DNA of 64,000 nt from contig NZ_VWMY01000023.1 in assembly GCF_008905045.1 (NCBI RefSeq), positions 69,938-133,937 of the forward strand. The letters are read 5' to 3'. This DNA is from Streptomyces albicerus (lineage in GTDB: Bacteria; Actinomycetota; Actinomycetes; Streptomycetales; Streptomycetaceae). A program made the position numbers and the translations under genes. This document shows, piece after piece, positions 30,710 to 38,663 of this stretch. Every line of letters starts with the position of its first letter. Within the stretch, counting starts at the first letter, position 1. Below the pieces are notes generated by a model that ran no database searches, was not told the DNA's origin, and worked only from the letters and a program-made list of their open reading frames with translations.

Positions 30710-32416
30710 GTGGACCGCGTACCAGGCATGCCCAGACGCAGACGGACCTGGGCGGGAGCCCTCGCCGGCGTGCTCGCCGCGTCCGTCCTCTCCCTCGCCG
30801 GAGCCGGCCCGGCCTCGGCCGCCGACGTCAACAACACCAAGAACGCCGGCTACGAGTCGGGCCTCGCCAACTGGACCTGCTCGGCGGGCAGCGGCGCCAC
30901 CGTCTCCTCGCCGGTGCACGGCGGTACGGCCGCCCTGAAGGCCACGCCCGCCGGGCAGGACAACGCCAGGTGCACGCAGACCGTGGCGGTCAGGCCCAAC
31001 TCGACGTACACGCTGAGCGCCTGGGTGCAGGGCGGGTACGCCTACCTGGGCGCGAGCGGCACCGGTACGACGGACGTGTCGACGTGGACCCCGGACTCCT
31101 CCTCCTGGAAGCAGCTGACGACGTCCTTCACGACGGGCGCGAACACGACGTCCGTGACCGTCTACACGCACGGTTGGTACGGGCAGGCGGCCTACTTCGC
31201 CGACGACGTGTCCGTGTTCGGGCCCGACGGGGGCGGAGGCGGCGACCCCGACCCGGTGGTCCCGTCGACGCCCGCCGGTCTGAACGTGGCGTCCACGACC
31301 TCCTCCTCCGTCTCCCTCGCCTGGAACACGGTGTCGGGCGCGACCGGCTACAACGTCTACCGCGGCGGTACGAAGGTCCTCGCGGTGAGCGGCACTTCGG
31401 CCACGGTCTCGGGCCTCGCCGCCTCGACCTCGTACTCCTTCCAGGTCAGCGCGACGAACGCGGCCGGTGAGTCGGCGAAGTCGACGGCGGTCACCGGGAC
31501 GACCAGGGCGTCGACCGGCGGCGGGACCGCGCTGCCCAAGCACGCGGTGACCGGCTACTGGCAGAACTTCAACAACGGGGCGGCCGTCCAGAAGATCTCC
31601 GACGTCCAGTCCCAGTACGACATCATCGCGGTGGCCTTCGCCGACGCCACGACCACGCCCGGCGCGGTGACCTTCAACCTCGACTCGGCCGGGCTCGGCG
31701 GCTACACCGTCGACCAGTTCAAGGCGGACATCAGGGCCAAGCAGGCCGCGGGCAAGAAGGTGATCGTCTCGGTCGGCGGCGAACGCGGCACGGTGTCGGT
31801 GAACGACGCCACCTCGGCGACGAACTTCGCCAACTCCGTCTACTCGCTGATGCAGACGTACGGCTTCGACGGCGTCGACATCGATCTGGAGAACGGCCTG
31901 AACGCGACGTACATGACGCAGGCGCTCAGGTCCCTGTCCTCGAAGGCGGGCTCGTCGCTGATCATCACGATGGCCCCGCAGACGATCGACATGCAGTCCA
32001 CGTCGAACTCCTACTTCCAGACGGCCCTGAACATCAAGGACATCCTCACGGTCGTCAACATGCAGTACTACAACAGCGGTTCGATGCTCGGCTGCGACGG
32101 CAAGGTGTACTCACAGGGCTCGGTGGACTTTCTGACGGCCCTCGCCTGCATCCAGCTGCAGGGCGGCCTCGCCCCGTCCCAGGTGGGCCTCGGCCTGCCG
32201 GCCTCGACGCGGGGCGCGGGCAGCGGCTATGTCTCCCCGACGATCGTGAACAACGCCCTGGACTGCCTGGCCAAGGGCACGAACTGCGGTTCCTTCAAGC
32301 CGTCCAGGACCTACCCGGACCTGCGCGGCGCGATGACCTGGTCGACGAACTGGGACGCGACGGCGGGCAACGCCTGGTCGAACGCGGTGGGCCCGCACGT
32401 GCACGGGCTGCCGTAG
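30710..32416 (+). CDS. Secreted GH18 chitinase with CBM and fibronectin III domains
   Basis: This 568-residue exoenzyme hydrolyses chitin. Order: signal peptide (residues 1-39, ending PASAA), carbohydrate-binding module of the CBM4/16 jelly-roll type (about 42-172), Gly/Asp linker, fibronectin type III domain (about 185-270), and a GH18 TIM barrel (about 285-568). The catalytic motif DGVDIDLE places the proton-donor Glu at residue 394. The GTG start at 30710 has GGAGG five bases upstream. The promoter carries a DasR-like operator. The layout matches known Streptomyces chitinases of the ChiC group. Confidence 0.95.
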   Translation: MDRVPGMPRRRRTWAGALAGVLAASVLSLAGAGPASAADVNNTKNAGYESGLANWTCSAGSGATVSSPVHGGTAALKATPAGQDNARCTQTVAVRPNSTYTLSAWVQGGYAYLGASGTGTTDVSTWTPDSSSWKQLTTSFTTGANTTSVTVYTHGWYGQAAYFADDVSVFGPDGGGGGDPDPVVPSTPAGLNVASTTSSSVSLAWNTVSGATGYNVYRGGTKVLAVSGTSATVSGLAASTSYSFQVSATNAAGESAKSTAVTGTTRASTGGGTALPKHAVTGYWQNFNNGAAVQKISDVQSQYDIIAVAFADATTTPGAVTFNLDSAGLGGYTVDQFKADIRAKQAAGKKVIVSVGGERGTVSVNDATSATNFANSVYSLMQTYGFDGVDIDLENGLNATYMTQALRSLSSKAGSSLIITMAPQTIDMQSTSNSYFQTALNIKDILTVVNMQYYNSGSMLGCDGKVYSQGSVDFLTALACIQLQGGLAPSQVGLGLPASTRGAGSGYVSPTIVNNALDCLAKGTNCGSFKPSRTYPDLRGAMTWSTNWDATAGNAWSNAVGPHVHGLP

Positions 32417-32440
32417 AGCGCGGGCGCGTAGGAGAAGCCG

Positions 32441-32498
32441 GCCCTGGTCGGGGCGGAGGAACGAGCGGAGGAACGGTCAGAAGAACTCCGACCAGGGC
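32441..32498. repeat. Inverted repeat between convergent chitinase and NRAMP-like genes
   Basis: GCCCTGGTCGG (32441-32451) and CCGACCAGGGC (32488-32498) are perfect inverted copies 36 bp apart. The right arm lies in the last codons of the NRAMP-like gene. It may act as a two-way terminator. Confidence 0.45.
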
Positions 32499-33829
32499 TG
32501 GTCCCAGATCTGCTTCACGCACAGGACGACGAAGAGCAGGCCCGCGATCGTCAGCATGGCGTTGCTGAGGAGTCCGCTGCGCCATTCCGCGGGCGTGCGG
32601 GCGGAGTTGAGGAGCCAGACCAGGGTGAGGGCGAGGAAGGGGAGGAAGGCCGCGCCCAGGACTCCGTACAGGATGATCAGGCGGAAGGGCTGGCCCTCGA
32701 AGAGGAGGACCATCGGCGGGAAGGTCAGCCACAGCAGGTACGCCCGGAACGGCCACGACTTCTCGCGGGCGCCGGAGGCCACCTCCTCGGCGGACGTCAC
32801 CTTCTCGCCCGTCGCCCGGTCGGCCCGGTCCTTGCGGTAGCGCTCCACGAAGTCCGCGAACATCAGGCTCACGCCGTGCCAGACGCCGATGAGCGAGGTG
32901 AAGGACGTGGCGAAGAAGCCGATCAGGAAGAACTTGGCGGTCGCCGTGCCGTACTCGTCCTCCAGGATGTCGCCGAGCTGGATCAGGCCCTTGTCGCCGC
33001 TCGCGATGGCGACGTTGGCGGAGTGGAGGAGCTCGGCGCCGACGAAGAGCATGGCGACGACGAAGATGCCGGTGGTGGCGTACGCGACGCGGTTGTCGAG
33101 GCGCATCACCTTCATCCAGCCGGTGTTCGTCCAGCCCTTCGCGTTGACCCAGTAGCCGTACGCGGCAAGGGTGATGGTGCCACCGACGCCGCCGATCAGG
33201 CCGAGCGTGTTGAGGATCGAGTCCTTCTCGTCGGGGAGGACGGGGAGCAGGCCCGCGAAGGCGTCGCCCAGGTTCGGGGTGACGCGGATGGCCAGGTAGA
33301 CCGTGACCACGAACATGACGCCCACCAGGACCGTCATGACCTTCTCGAACACCGCGTACTTGTTGAACCAGACGAAGACCAGGCCGACCAGACCGGTCAG
33401 GATGCCCCACCACTTGAGGTCCATGACGTCCGGGAAGAGCGCCTGGAGGGGCAGGCCCGACGAGGACATCGCGGCCGCGCCGTAGACGAAGCCCCAGATC
33501 ACGACGTACACGACGAAGAACCAAGACGTCCAGCGGCCCAGGCTCGCCCAGCCGTCGAAGAGGGTGCGGCCGGTGGACAGGTGCCAGCGGCCCGCCGCCT
33601 CGGCGAGGGAGATCTTGACGACGCAGCCGATCACGGCGGCCCAGAGCAGGGTGTAGCCGAAGTTCGAGCCCGCGATGAGCGTGGCGACGAGGTCGCCCGC
33701 GCCGACGCCCGTCGCGGCGACCACGATGCCGGGCCCGATGTATTTCCAACTGGACTTGCGAGGGCTGGAGATGGCCTCCCCGGTCGCCGTGCTGCCCGCA
33801 TTACCCGCGTTATCCGTGGTGTCCGCCAT
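32477..33829 (-). CDS. NRAMP-superfamily transporter lacking the classical metal motifs
   Basis: This 450-residue protein has 11 or so membrane helices and the NRAMP/LeuT-like fold. The first helix reads GPGIVVAATGVGAGDLVATL and is followed by GSNFGYTLLWAA. At the place of the DPGN metal-binding motif of Mn/Fe transporters it has GAGD, and in helix 6 AAYGYWVN replaces the usual MPHN-type motif. It therefore probably transports something other than Mn(II)/Fe(II), like the divergent NRAMP-related group. The ATG at 33829 gives a normal length. It is convergent with the chitinase. Confidence 0.87.
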   Translation of the reverse strand: MADTTDNAGNAGSTATGEAISSPRKSSWKYIGPGIVVAATGVGAGDLVATLIAGSNFGYTLLWAAVIGCVVKISLAEAAGRWHLSTGRTLFDGWASLGRWTSWFFVVYVVIWGFVYGAAAMSSSGLPLQALFPDVMDLKWWGILTGLVGLVFVWFNKYAVFEKVMTVLVGVMFVVTVYLAIRVTPNLGDAFAGLLPVLPDEKDSILNTLGLIGGVGGTITLAAYGYWVNAKGWTNTGWMKVMRLDNRVAYATTGIFVVAMLFVGAELLHSANVAIASGDKGLIQLGDILEDEYGTATAKFFLIGFFATSFTSLIGVWHGVSLMFADFVERYRKDRADRATGEKVTSAEEVASGAREKSWPFRAYLLWLTFPPMVLLFEGQPFRLIILYGVLGAAFLPFLALTLVWLLNSARTPAEWRSGLLSNAMLTIAGLLFVVLCVKQIWDQPWSEFF

Positions 33830-33942
33830 GCCGATCAAGAAAGCGCAAAGGGAACGAGGGCACAAGGGGGCGTGCGGCGATCGCCACTCGATGTGCACAG
33901 CGGGGGAACGGGCGTTCGAGCCTCGCTGCGAGCGCGTGAACG

Positions 33943-34092
33943 GGCCCCGGCGGCTGGGCGTGCCGCCGGGGCCCGGGCTGTGGTTCCGGAGACGGACAAC
34001 GGACCGCCTAGGGGCGCGGGGAACTGCGCGACCAGCCACGACGAACCCGCAGACGGGGGACGGCCCCAGCGGCTGGGCGTGCCGCCGGGACC
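33943..34092. repeat. 31-bp direct repeats flanking a dispersed palindrome (copy 3)
   Basis: Near-identical 31-bp copies (29 of 31 positions) lie at 33943-33973 and 34062-34092, with core GCGGCTGGGCGTGCCGCCGG. Between them, 34008-34055, is a copy of the dispersed repeat in the reverse orientation (GGGGCGCGGGGAACTGCGCG). The 280 bp between the NRAMP-like and ATPase genes hold nothing else clear. Confidence 0.75.
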
Positions 34093-34110
34093 GCCCGACC
34101 CAGCGGAGCG

Positions 34111-34584
34111 CTACGGCTGTCGCCGACCACAGCCGTCGGACCCGCACGTGCCGAGCTCGAACCAGACGGTCTTGCCCGGCCCGTCCTGGCGGCAGCCCCA
34201 GCGCCGTGCGAACGCATCCACCAGGAACATCCCGCGGCCGCTCTCCGCGGTGCCCGCCTCGAGCACCTCGGGGAGGCGGCGGCTGGCGTCGGAGACCTCG
34301 CAGCGCAGAACGCCGTGCGCCGCCCAGAGGGTGAGGCGGAAGCGGCTCTTCGCGTGTATCAGGGCGTTGGTGACGAGTTCGCTGACCAGGAGCTCCGCCG
34401 TGTCGCTCTGTTCCACGAGCCCCCAGCCCTCCAGCTGCCGCCGGACCTCCGCGCGGGCCTCGGCCGCCGCCTCGGGACGGGGGTCGTACACGACGCTCAA
34501 GTGGCCTGCGCCCAACGGTGGTTGGGGGTAGCAGTGGTATGCGGCGTCGGGATCCGGAAGGTGTCCTCCGGAGAGTTCCAGCAT
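34111..34584 (-). CDS. RsbW-like HATPase regulatory protein
   Basis: This 157-residue protein is an ATP-binding protein of the GHKL/HATPase type, as in anti-sigma factor kinases. It has ELLVSELVTNALIHAKS (N-box), CEVSDASRRLPE (G1-like) and ESGRGMFLVDAFARRWG (G2), with the usual Streptomyces spacing and length. Such proteins phosphorylate anti-anti-sigma factors or act in PP2C-linked switches; hundreds occur in this genus and partners are usually unlinked. It is downstream of a MEDS-domain protein with a similar ATPase-like C-terminus, suggesting a linked signalling pair. Confidence 0.88.
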   Translation of the reverse strand: MLELSGGHLPDPDAAYHCYPQPPLGAGHLSVVYDPRPEAAAEARAEVRRQLEGWGLVEQSDTAELLVSELVTNALIHAKSRFRLTLWAAHGVLRCEVSDASRRLPEVLEAGTAESGRGMFLVDAFARRWGCRQDGPGKTVWFELGTCGSDGCGRRQP

Positions 34585-34628
34585 GTCTCCAGGGTCGGCT
34601 CCCCGCGGCTCGTGGACACGGGGAGGAC

Positions 34629-34663
34629 TACCTGAATGCGTACCTGAATACGTGTGTACGTAT
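34629..34663. promoter_or_regulatory. 12-bp tandem repeat and palindrome upstream of the RsbW-like gene
   Basis: TACCTGAATGCG and TACCTGAATACG are adjacent (34629-34652). They merge into ATACGTGTGTACGTAT (34648-34663), whose ATACGT/ACGTAT arms are inverted. The CGTACCTG and GTGTACGTA motifs also occur in the array upstream of cpaB. It is a candidate regulator-binding site for the 34584 gene. Confidence 0.4.
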
Positions 34664-34696
34664 CTGTCGGTGTCCCTGTCCTGCCGGATCCCGGCC

Positions 34697-35641
34697 TCAC
34701 CCGTACTGGATGCGGATCAGCGAGCCGCTGTCCGGCTCCGCGTCCCGGATGTCGACGTACGCGCAGACCTGGCGGGTGAACCACAGTCCCTGGCCGGGTG
34801 CCGGGCCCTCGGCCGACGGTGGGACGAAGCCGGCGAGCGGGTCGGCGATGCGCTCGTGGACGCGCAGCTCGCAGACGCAGGCGGGCGCCTCGCCCCACAG
34901 GAGGACGTCCGGGAGCAGGGACTCGGGGAGCGGGGACCGCATGAACGGGGCCGCCGCCTCGGTGACCGCCGTCGCGAACAGCTCCGCGTCCGCGGGGGCG
35001 AGTCCGCGCGCCCCGGCCCGCTCGCGGAGGATTCCGCGGTCGGGTGCGGTGAGGCGCTCGGCATCGGGCGGGGGCAGAGGCAGAGGTACGGAGTCCAACT
35101 CGCCGACCAGGCGGGCCGGTTGCTCGTACACCGGGGTGTCGGGGTGGGCGCGGCGGGCGGCGTCGACGATGGCGGGGCCCGCGGTGCGGGTGTCGTACGC
35201 GCACAGGGCGGTCGTGGCGAACGGCGCGAAGAGGAGGTTGGCGAGCGACTCGTAGCGGATCCACTCGGTGGTCTCGCGGGCCGAACTGCCGGCCCGGCCC
35301 GCCCAGTGCGGCTCCATGAGGAGGTGGATACGGCCGCCGGGTCCCGCGTTCGCGGCGAGGTAACCGGCGCTCTGGGCAACGGCGTTGGCGGCCGAGCCCG
35401 CGTACCACTCGGTGTGCGGGATGCACGTGATGCCCTTGGCGTCCGTGCCGAGCGCGTCGCGCAGGAGGGCGAGTTTGCCGGGGTCCGCGATGGCGACGGG
35501 GGGCGGCTCGTTCGGTGCGGCGAGACCTTCCGCGAGGAAGGGGAGTGCGGCCGCCACGAACGCGTCGTCGGAGCCGAAGACGGCCATCCGGTGGTCGAAC
35601 GCCCCCTGGGGCGTGGCTGGTTGGGCGGGTTGGGTAGTCAC
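34697..35641 (-). CDS. MEDS-domain sensor / anti-sigma regulatory protein
   Basis: This 314-residue protein has an N-terminal MEDS (DcmR-type sensory) domain: HRMAVFGSDDAFVAAALPFL, VAIADPGKLALLRDAL and WIRYESLANLLFAPF. A C-terminal GHKL-like region follows (ELFATAVTEAAAPFMRSPLP, APGQGLWFTRQVCAYVDIRD). The C-terminal ATP-binding residues are weak compared with RsbW proteins. Combined MEDS and HATPase proteins are common in Streptomyces and are thought to sense small ligands and act on anti-sigma switches. It is upstream of and co-directional with the RsbW-like gene. Confidence 0.88.
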   Translation of the reverse strand: MTTQPAQPATPQGAFDHRMAVFGSDDAFVAAALPFLAEGLAAPNEPPPVAIADPGKLALLRDALGTDAKGITCIPHTEWYAGSAANAVAQSAGYLAANAGPGGRIHLLMEPHWAGRAGSSARETTEWIRYESLANLLFAPFATTALCAYDTRTAGPAIVDAARRAHPDTPVYEQPARLVGELDSVPLPLPPPDAERLTAPDRGILRERAGARGLAPADAELFATAVTEAAAPFMRSPLPESLLPDVLLWGEAPACVCELRVHERIADPLAGFVPPSAEGPAPGQGLWFTRQVCAYVDIRDAEPDSGSLIRIQYG

Positions 35642-35729
35642 GATGGTTCCCCTTCTGTCGTACTACCTGGCTGTGGGTGGGCCTTTCGCAGGGCCACGGG
35701 GCCACGGGGCCACCGCGCGCGGAGACGGC

Positions 35730-38171
35730 TCAGCGGCGCGCGGAGACCCACGCGGCGATCTGGCTGCGTTTGCTGAAGCCGAGCTTGCCGAGGATGCGTT
35801 CCACGTGGCCTTCGGCGGTGCGCCGGGCGATCACCAGCCGGTCGGCGATCTGCTGGTTGGCGAGCCCTTCGGCGACGAGCTCGGCGACCTCTTTCTCCCG
35901 CGGGGTGAGCGAAGCGAGACGGGGGTCCCCCCGGACGGAGTCCGGTGGAGGGTTCCCGTCGGCCCCGCGGGGGCCGGGGACGGCCGGCCTCTCGGGTTCC
36001 TGGAGGGCGTACGACACGATCCCCGCAAGGCCTAGCCCGCCGCCGCGCCGGTACGCCCGCTCGAAGTCCCCCGGTCCGACGGCCTCCCGTACCCGCGTCT
36101 CGCTCTCGCGGCGCGCGGAGTTGTACGTCGTGGAGCCGAAGCGGTTGCTGTCGATGCCGGCCCAGACGCGGTCGGCGCCGCCGAGCAGGACGGCGGCGCG
36201 TTCGTGGGCGTCGCGGGCGGCGGTGATGACCACCAGCAGGTCGAGGGTGAGACCGATGCCGATGACGTCGTGCACGGCGAGTTTGCGGCGCAGGGCCTCG
36301 CGGGCGTGCGGCTCCGCGCGGTGCCACTCCTTCTTCTCCGTGTACGCGAGGGCGAGGACGCGCAGGACGTACGAGCGGACCCATTCCTCGCCGTGCTCCT
36401 CGCAGACGAGGTGGGCCTTCTCGCAGACCTGGACGGCGCGGTCGGTGTGGCCCAGGAAGGCGAGGCTGGCGGCGAGTTCGACCTGGTCGAGGACGGTGAG
36501 GCTGGGGAGCTGGCCCTCGACGGGGTTGCGGGCGACGGCGGCCTCGTAGTGCTCGAGGGCGGCCGGGAGGTCGTCGCCGAACAGGGCCATCAGGCCCAGC
36601 AGGTACTCGGCGTGGGCGACCTCGGCCGGGTCGCCGAGGCGGCGGGCGAGAGCTCGGGCGTCCTCGGCGCGGTGGCGGCCCCGGGTGAGGTCCTCGGGGC
36701 AGCCGGCGAGCAGGCCCGCGACCCAGAGTGCCCTGGCGCGCTCGTGGGTGGGTTCGGGGTGCGCGTCGAGTGCGCGGTCGAGCCAGTACCGGCCCTCGCG
36801 GGGTGCTCCGCAGGCGTGCCAGTAGAACCAGAGGGTTCCGGCGAGCCTGAGGCCGGCCCGGACCTCGCCGGGCACGGTGAGGCTGAACTCCAGGGCGGCC
36901 CGCAGGTTGTCCTGGTCGGCCCGCAGCCGGGCCACGATCTCCCGCTGCCCCGGCCCGAACCACCTCCGCTCACACTCCCCCGCCACCTCCTGGAACCGGT
37001 CCCGATGCCGCCGCCGCGCGGCCGCCTCTGCCCCGGGGTCCTGCCGCAACTTCTCGAGCCCGTAGTGCCGGAGGGTGTCGAGCAGCCGATACCTGACGGC
37101 GCCGGCCCCGCCTTCCCTGCACAGCACGGACTTGTCGACTAGCCCGGCGACGGCTTCGAGGACGTCCTGGGGGTGCACCGCCCCGCTCTCGCGCTCCCCC
37201 TCCCCTGCGTCCGGACACGGACACGGACCCGGCTGCGGATCCGCAGCTGCATCCGCAGCCGTGCTCGTGTCCGTGTCCGCGCACACCGCCTCCGCCGCGT
37301 CCAGGTCGAAGCTCCCCGCGAACACCGAAGCCCGCGCCCACACCGACTGCTCCTTCTCCGTGCAGAGTTCGTGGCTCCAGTCGACCGCCGCGCGCAGTGT
37401 CTGGTGGCGGGGCAGGACGGCGGGGCTGCCGGTGGTGAGGAGGCGGTAGCGGTCGTCCAGGCGGGCGACCAGCTGCTCGACGCCGAGGACACGCATACGG
37501 ACGGCCGCGAGCTCGATGGCGAGGGGCAGGCCGTCGAGTCGGCGGCAGAGGCGGGCCACGGCGGCGCGGTTGTCGGGGGTGAGTTCGAAGCCGGGGACGA
37601 CGGCGGCGGCCCGGTCGGCGAAGAGCGCCAGGGCCGGGTACGTGGCGGCCGACAGATCCGAGTCCGGGTCGGGCACCGGCAGGGGGCGTACCTCCAGGAG
37701 GTGTTCCTCCGTGAGGGCGAGGCGGTGGCGGCTCGTCGCGAGGACGCGGACACCCGTCGTGCCGTGCAGCAGCGCGGCCGCCAACTCCGCGCAGGCGGAC
37801 AGCAGATGCTCGCAGTTGTCGAGGACGAGGAGCAGCCGGCGGTCGCGTACCTGCTCGACCAGCGCGTCGAGCGGCGGCTGGTCGGAGTGGTCGTGCAGAC
37901 CGAGCGCGTCGCCGGCCGCGAGCGGTACGAGTGCCGGGTCGTGCAGCCCGGCCAGGTGCACGAAGCGCACACCGTCCGGGAACGCCCGCTCGACACGCGC
38001 GGCGATCCGCCCGGCCAGCCGCGTCTTGCCGACGCCGCCGGGCCCGGTCAGGGTGACCAGTCGTGCGGTGGCCAACAACCGTCGCCCCTCGGCCAGTTCG
38101 TCCCGCCGGTCGACGAAGCTGGTCGTCTCGACCGGCGGCTGATGGTCCCTTCGCGGCGCTGATCCGCCCAT
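35730..38171 (-). CDS. Large LuxR-type regulator with NB-ARC ATPase and TPR repeats
   Basis: This 813-residue STAND-type regulator has an N-terminal NTPase (Walker A GPGGVGKTRLA, Walker B LLLVLDNCEHL, sensor GLPLAIELAAVRM; about residues 15-330). A variable Cys/Asp/Pro-rich insert lies near residues 310-340, then helical TPR-like repeats (about 390-700) and a C-terminal LuxR helix-turn-helix (LTPREKEVAELVAEG, ARRTAEGHVERILGKLGF; last 65 residues). Such proteins integrate a ligand signal through ATP-dependent assembly. The ATG at 38171 is chosen because similarity starts near residue 12. It is divergent from the zinc carboxypeptidase gene. Confidence 0.92.
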   Translation of the reverse strand: MGGSAPRRDHQPPVETTSFVDRRDELAEGRRLLATARLVTLTGPGGVGKTRLAGRIAARVERAFPDGVRFVHLAGLHDPALVPLAAGDALGLHDHSDQPPLDALVEQVRDRRLLLVLDNCEHLLSACAELAAALLHGTTGVRVLATSRHRLALTEEHLLEVRPLPVPDPDSDLSAATYPALALFADRAAAVVPGFELTPDNRAAVARLCRRLDGLPLAIELAAVRMRVLGVEQLVARLDDRYRLLTTGSPAVLPRHQTLRAAVDWSHELCTEKEQSVWARASVFAGSFDLDAAEAVCADTDTSTAADAAADPQPGPCPCPDAGEGERESGAVHPQDVLEAVAGLVDKSVLCREGGAGAVRYRLLDTLRHYGLEKLRQDPGAEAAARRRHRDRFQEVAGECERRWFGPGQREIVARLRADQDNLRAALEFSLTVPGEVRAGLRLAGTLWFYWHACGAPREGRYWLDRALDAHPEPTHERARALWVAGLLAGCPEDLTRGRHRAEDARALARRLGDPAEVAHAEYLLGLMALFGDDLPAALEHYEAAVARNPVEGQLPSLTVLDQVELAASLAFLGHTDRAVQVCEKAHLVCEEHGEEWVRSYVLRVLALAYTEKKEWHRAEPHAREALRRKLAVHDVIGIGLTLDLLVVITAARDAHERAAVLLGGADRVWAGIDSNRFGSTTYNSARRESETRVREAVGPGDFERAYRRGGGLGLAGIVSYALQEPERPAVPGPRGADGNPPPDSVRGDPRLASLTPREKEVAELVAEGLANQQIADRLVIARRTAEGHVERILGKLGFSKRSQIAAWVSARR

Positions 38172-38311
38172 GATCAGCCAGTCCTCTGGGGTATGAGCCG
38201 GAGCCGGAGTACGGGGCTCCTCTTGCGCGGGTCCCCACTCTCCCGGCTGCGCCGCGGTTTCGCACGCGCGATTCACACCCGTGGGTGCACTTTGCCGGGG
38301 ACTGCGCCGCG

Positions 38312-38352
38312 GTGTACGGGGCCGCGTACACTGCCGGGCTGCATATATGCAG
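38312..38352. promoter_or_regulatory. Two stacked palindromes between divergent genes
   Basis: GTGTACG-N6-CGTACAC (38312-38331) is followed by the perfect 14-bp palindrome CTGCATATATGCAG (38339-38352). They lie in the gap between the LuxR-type regulator and the carboxypeptidase gene, 140-180 bp upstream of the former. They are likely transcription-factor sites. Confidence 0.5.
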
Positions 38353-38391
38353 AACGCCCAGCGTGTGCGCTCCGCTTGGGGGGCGGATTTG

Positions 38392-38447
38392 TCTGCGGGT
38401 CCGGTGGGGGCTTGTCGCGCAGTTCCCCGCGCCCCTGACGGGGCGCA
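38392..38447. repeat. Dispersed palindromic repeat, copy 4
   Basis: It contains TGCGGGTCCGGTGGGGGCTT, then GTCGCGCAGTTCCCCGCGCC and CCTGACGGGGCGC, almost the same as the copies at 51911 and 63152. It lies upstream of the carboxypeptidase gene. The rest of the 490-bp gap (38172-38663) holds the palindromes and no gene. Confidence 0.8.
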
Positions 38448-38663
38448 CCTGGCGCCTCGTCAGTTTTCGGCCGGTTCACGCTGTCTGATTTCGGCCTGGT
38501 CTTGACCCGAACATGCCATGCCTCCACGATGAGCGCCACACCCGCATACGGGGTCTCGTCGGCACTTTCGGCGGACACCCCGGCACGTCGCACTGATCCA
38601 CCCCCCGCTCCACTCCCCACACTTCCGGTGATCCCGGATTTTCTGGAGAACCAAGGAGAATTC

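Noticed and set aside
31111..31543. Long antisense frames across the chitinase
   Set aside because: They mirror the chitinase coding bias and contain no domain.
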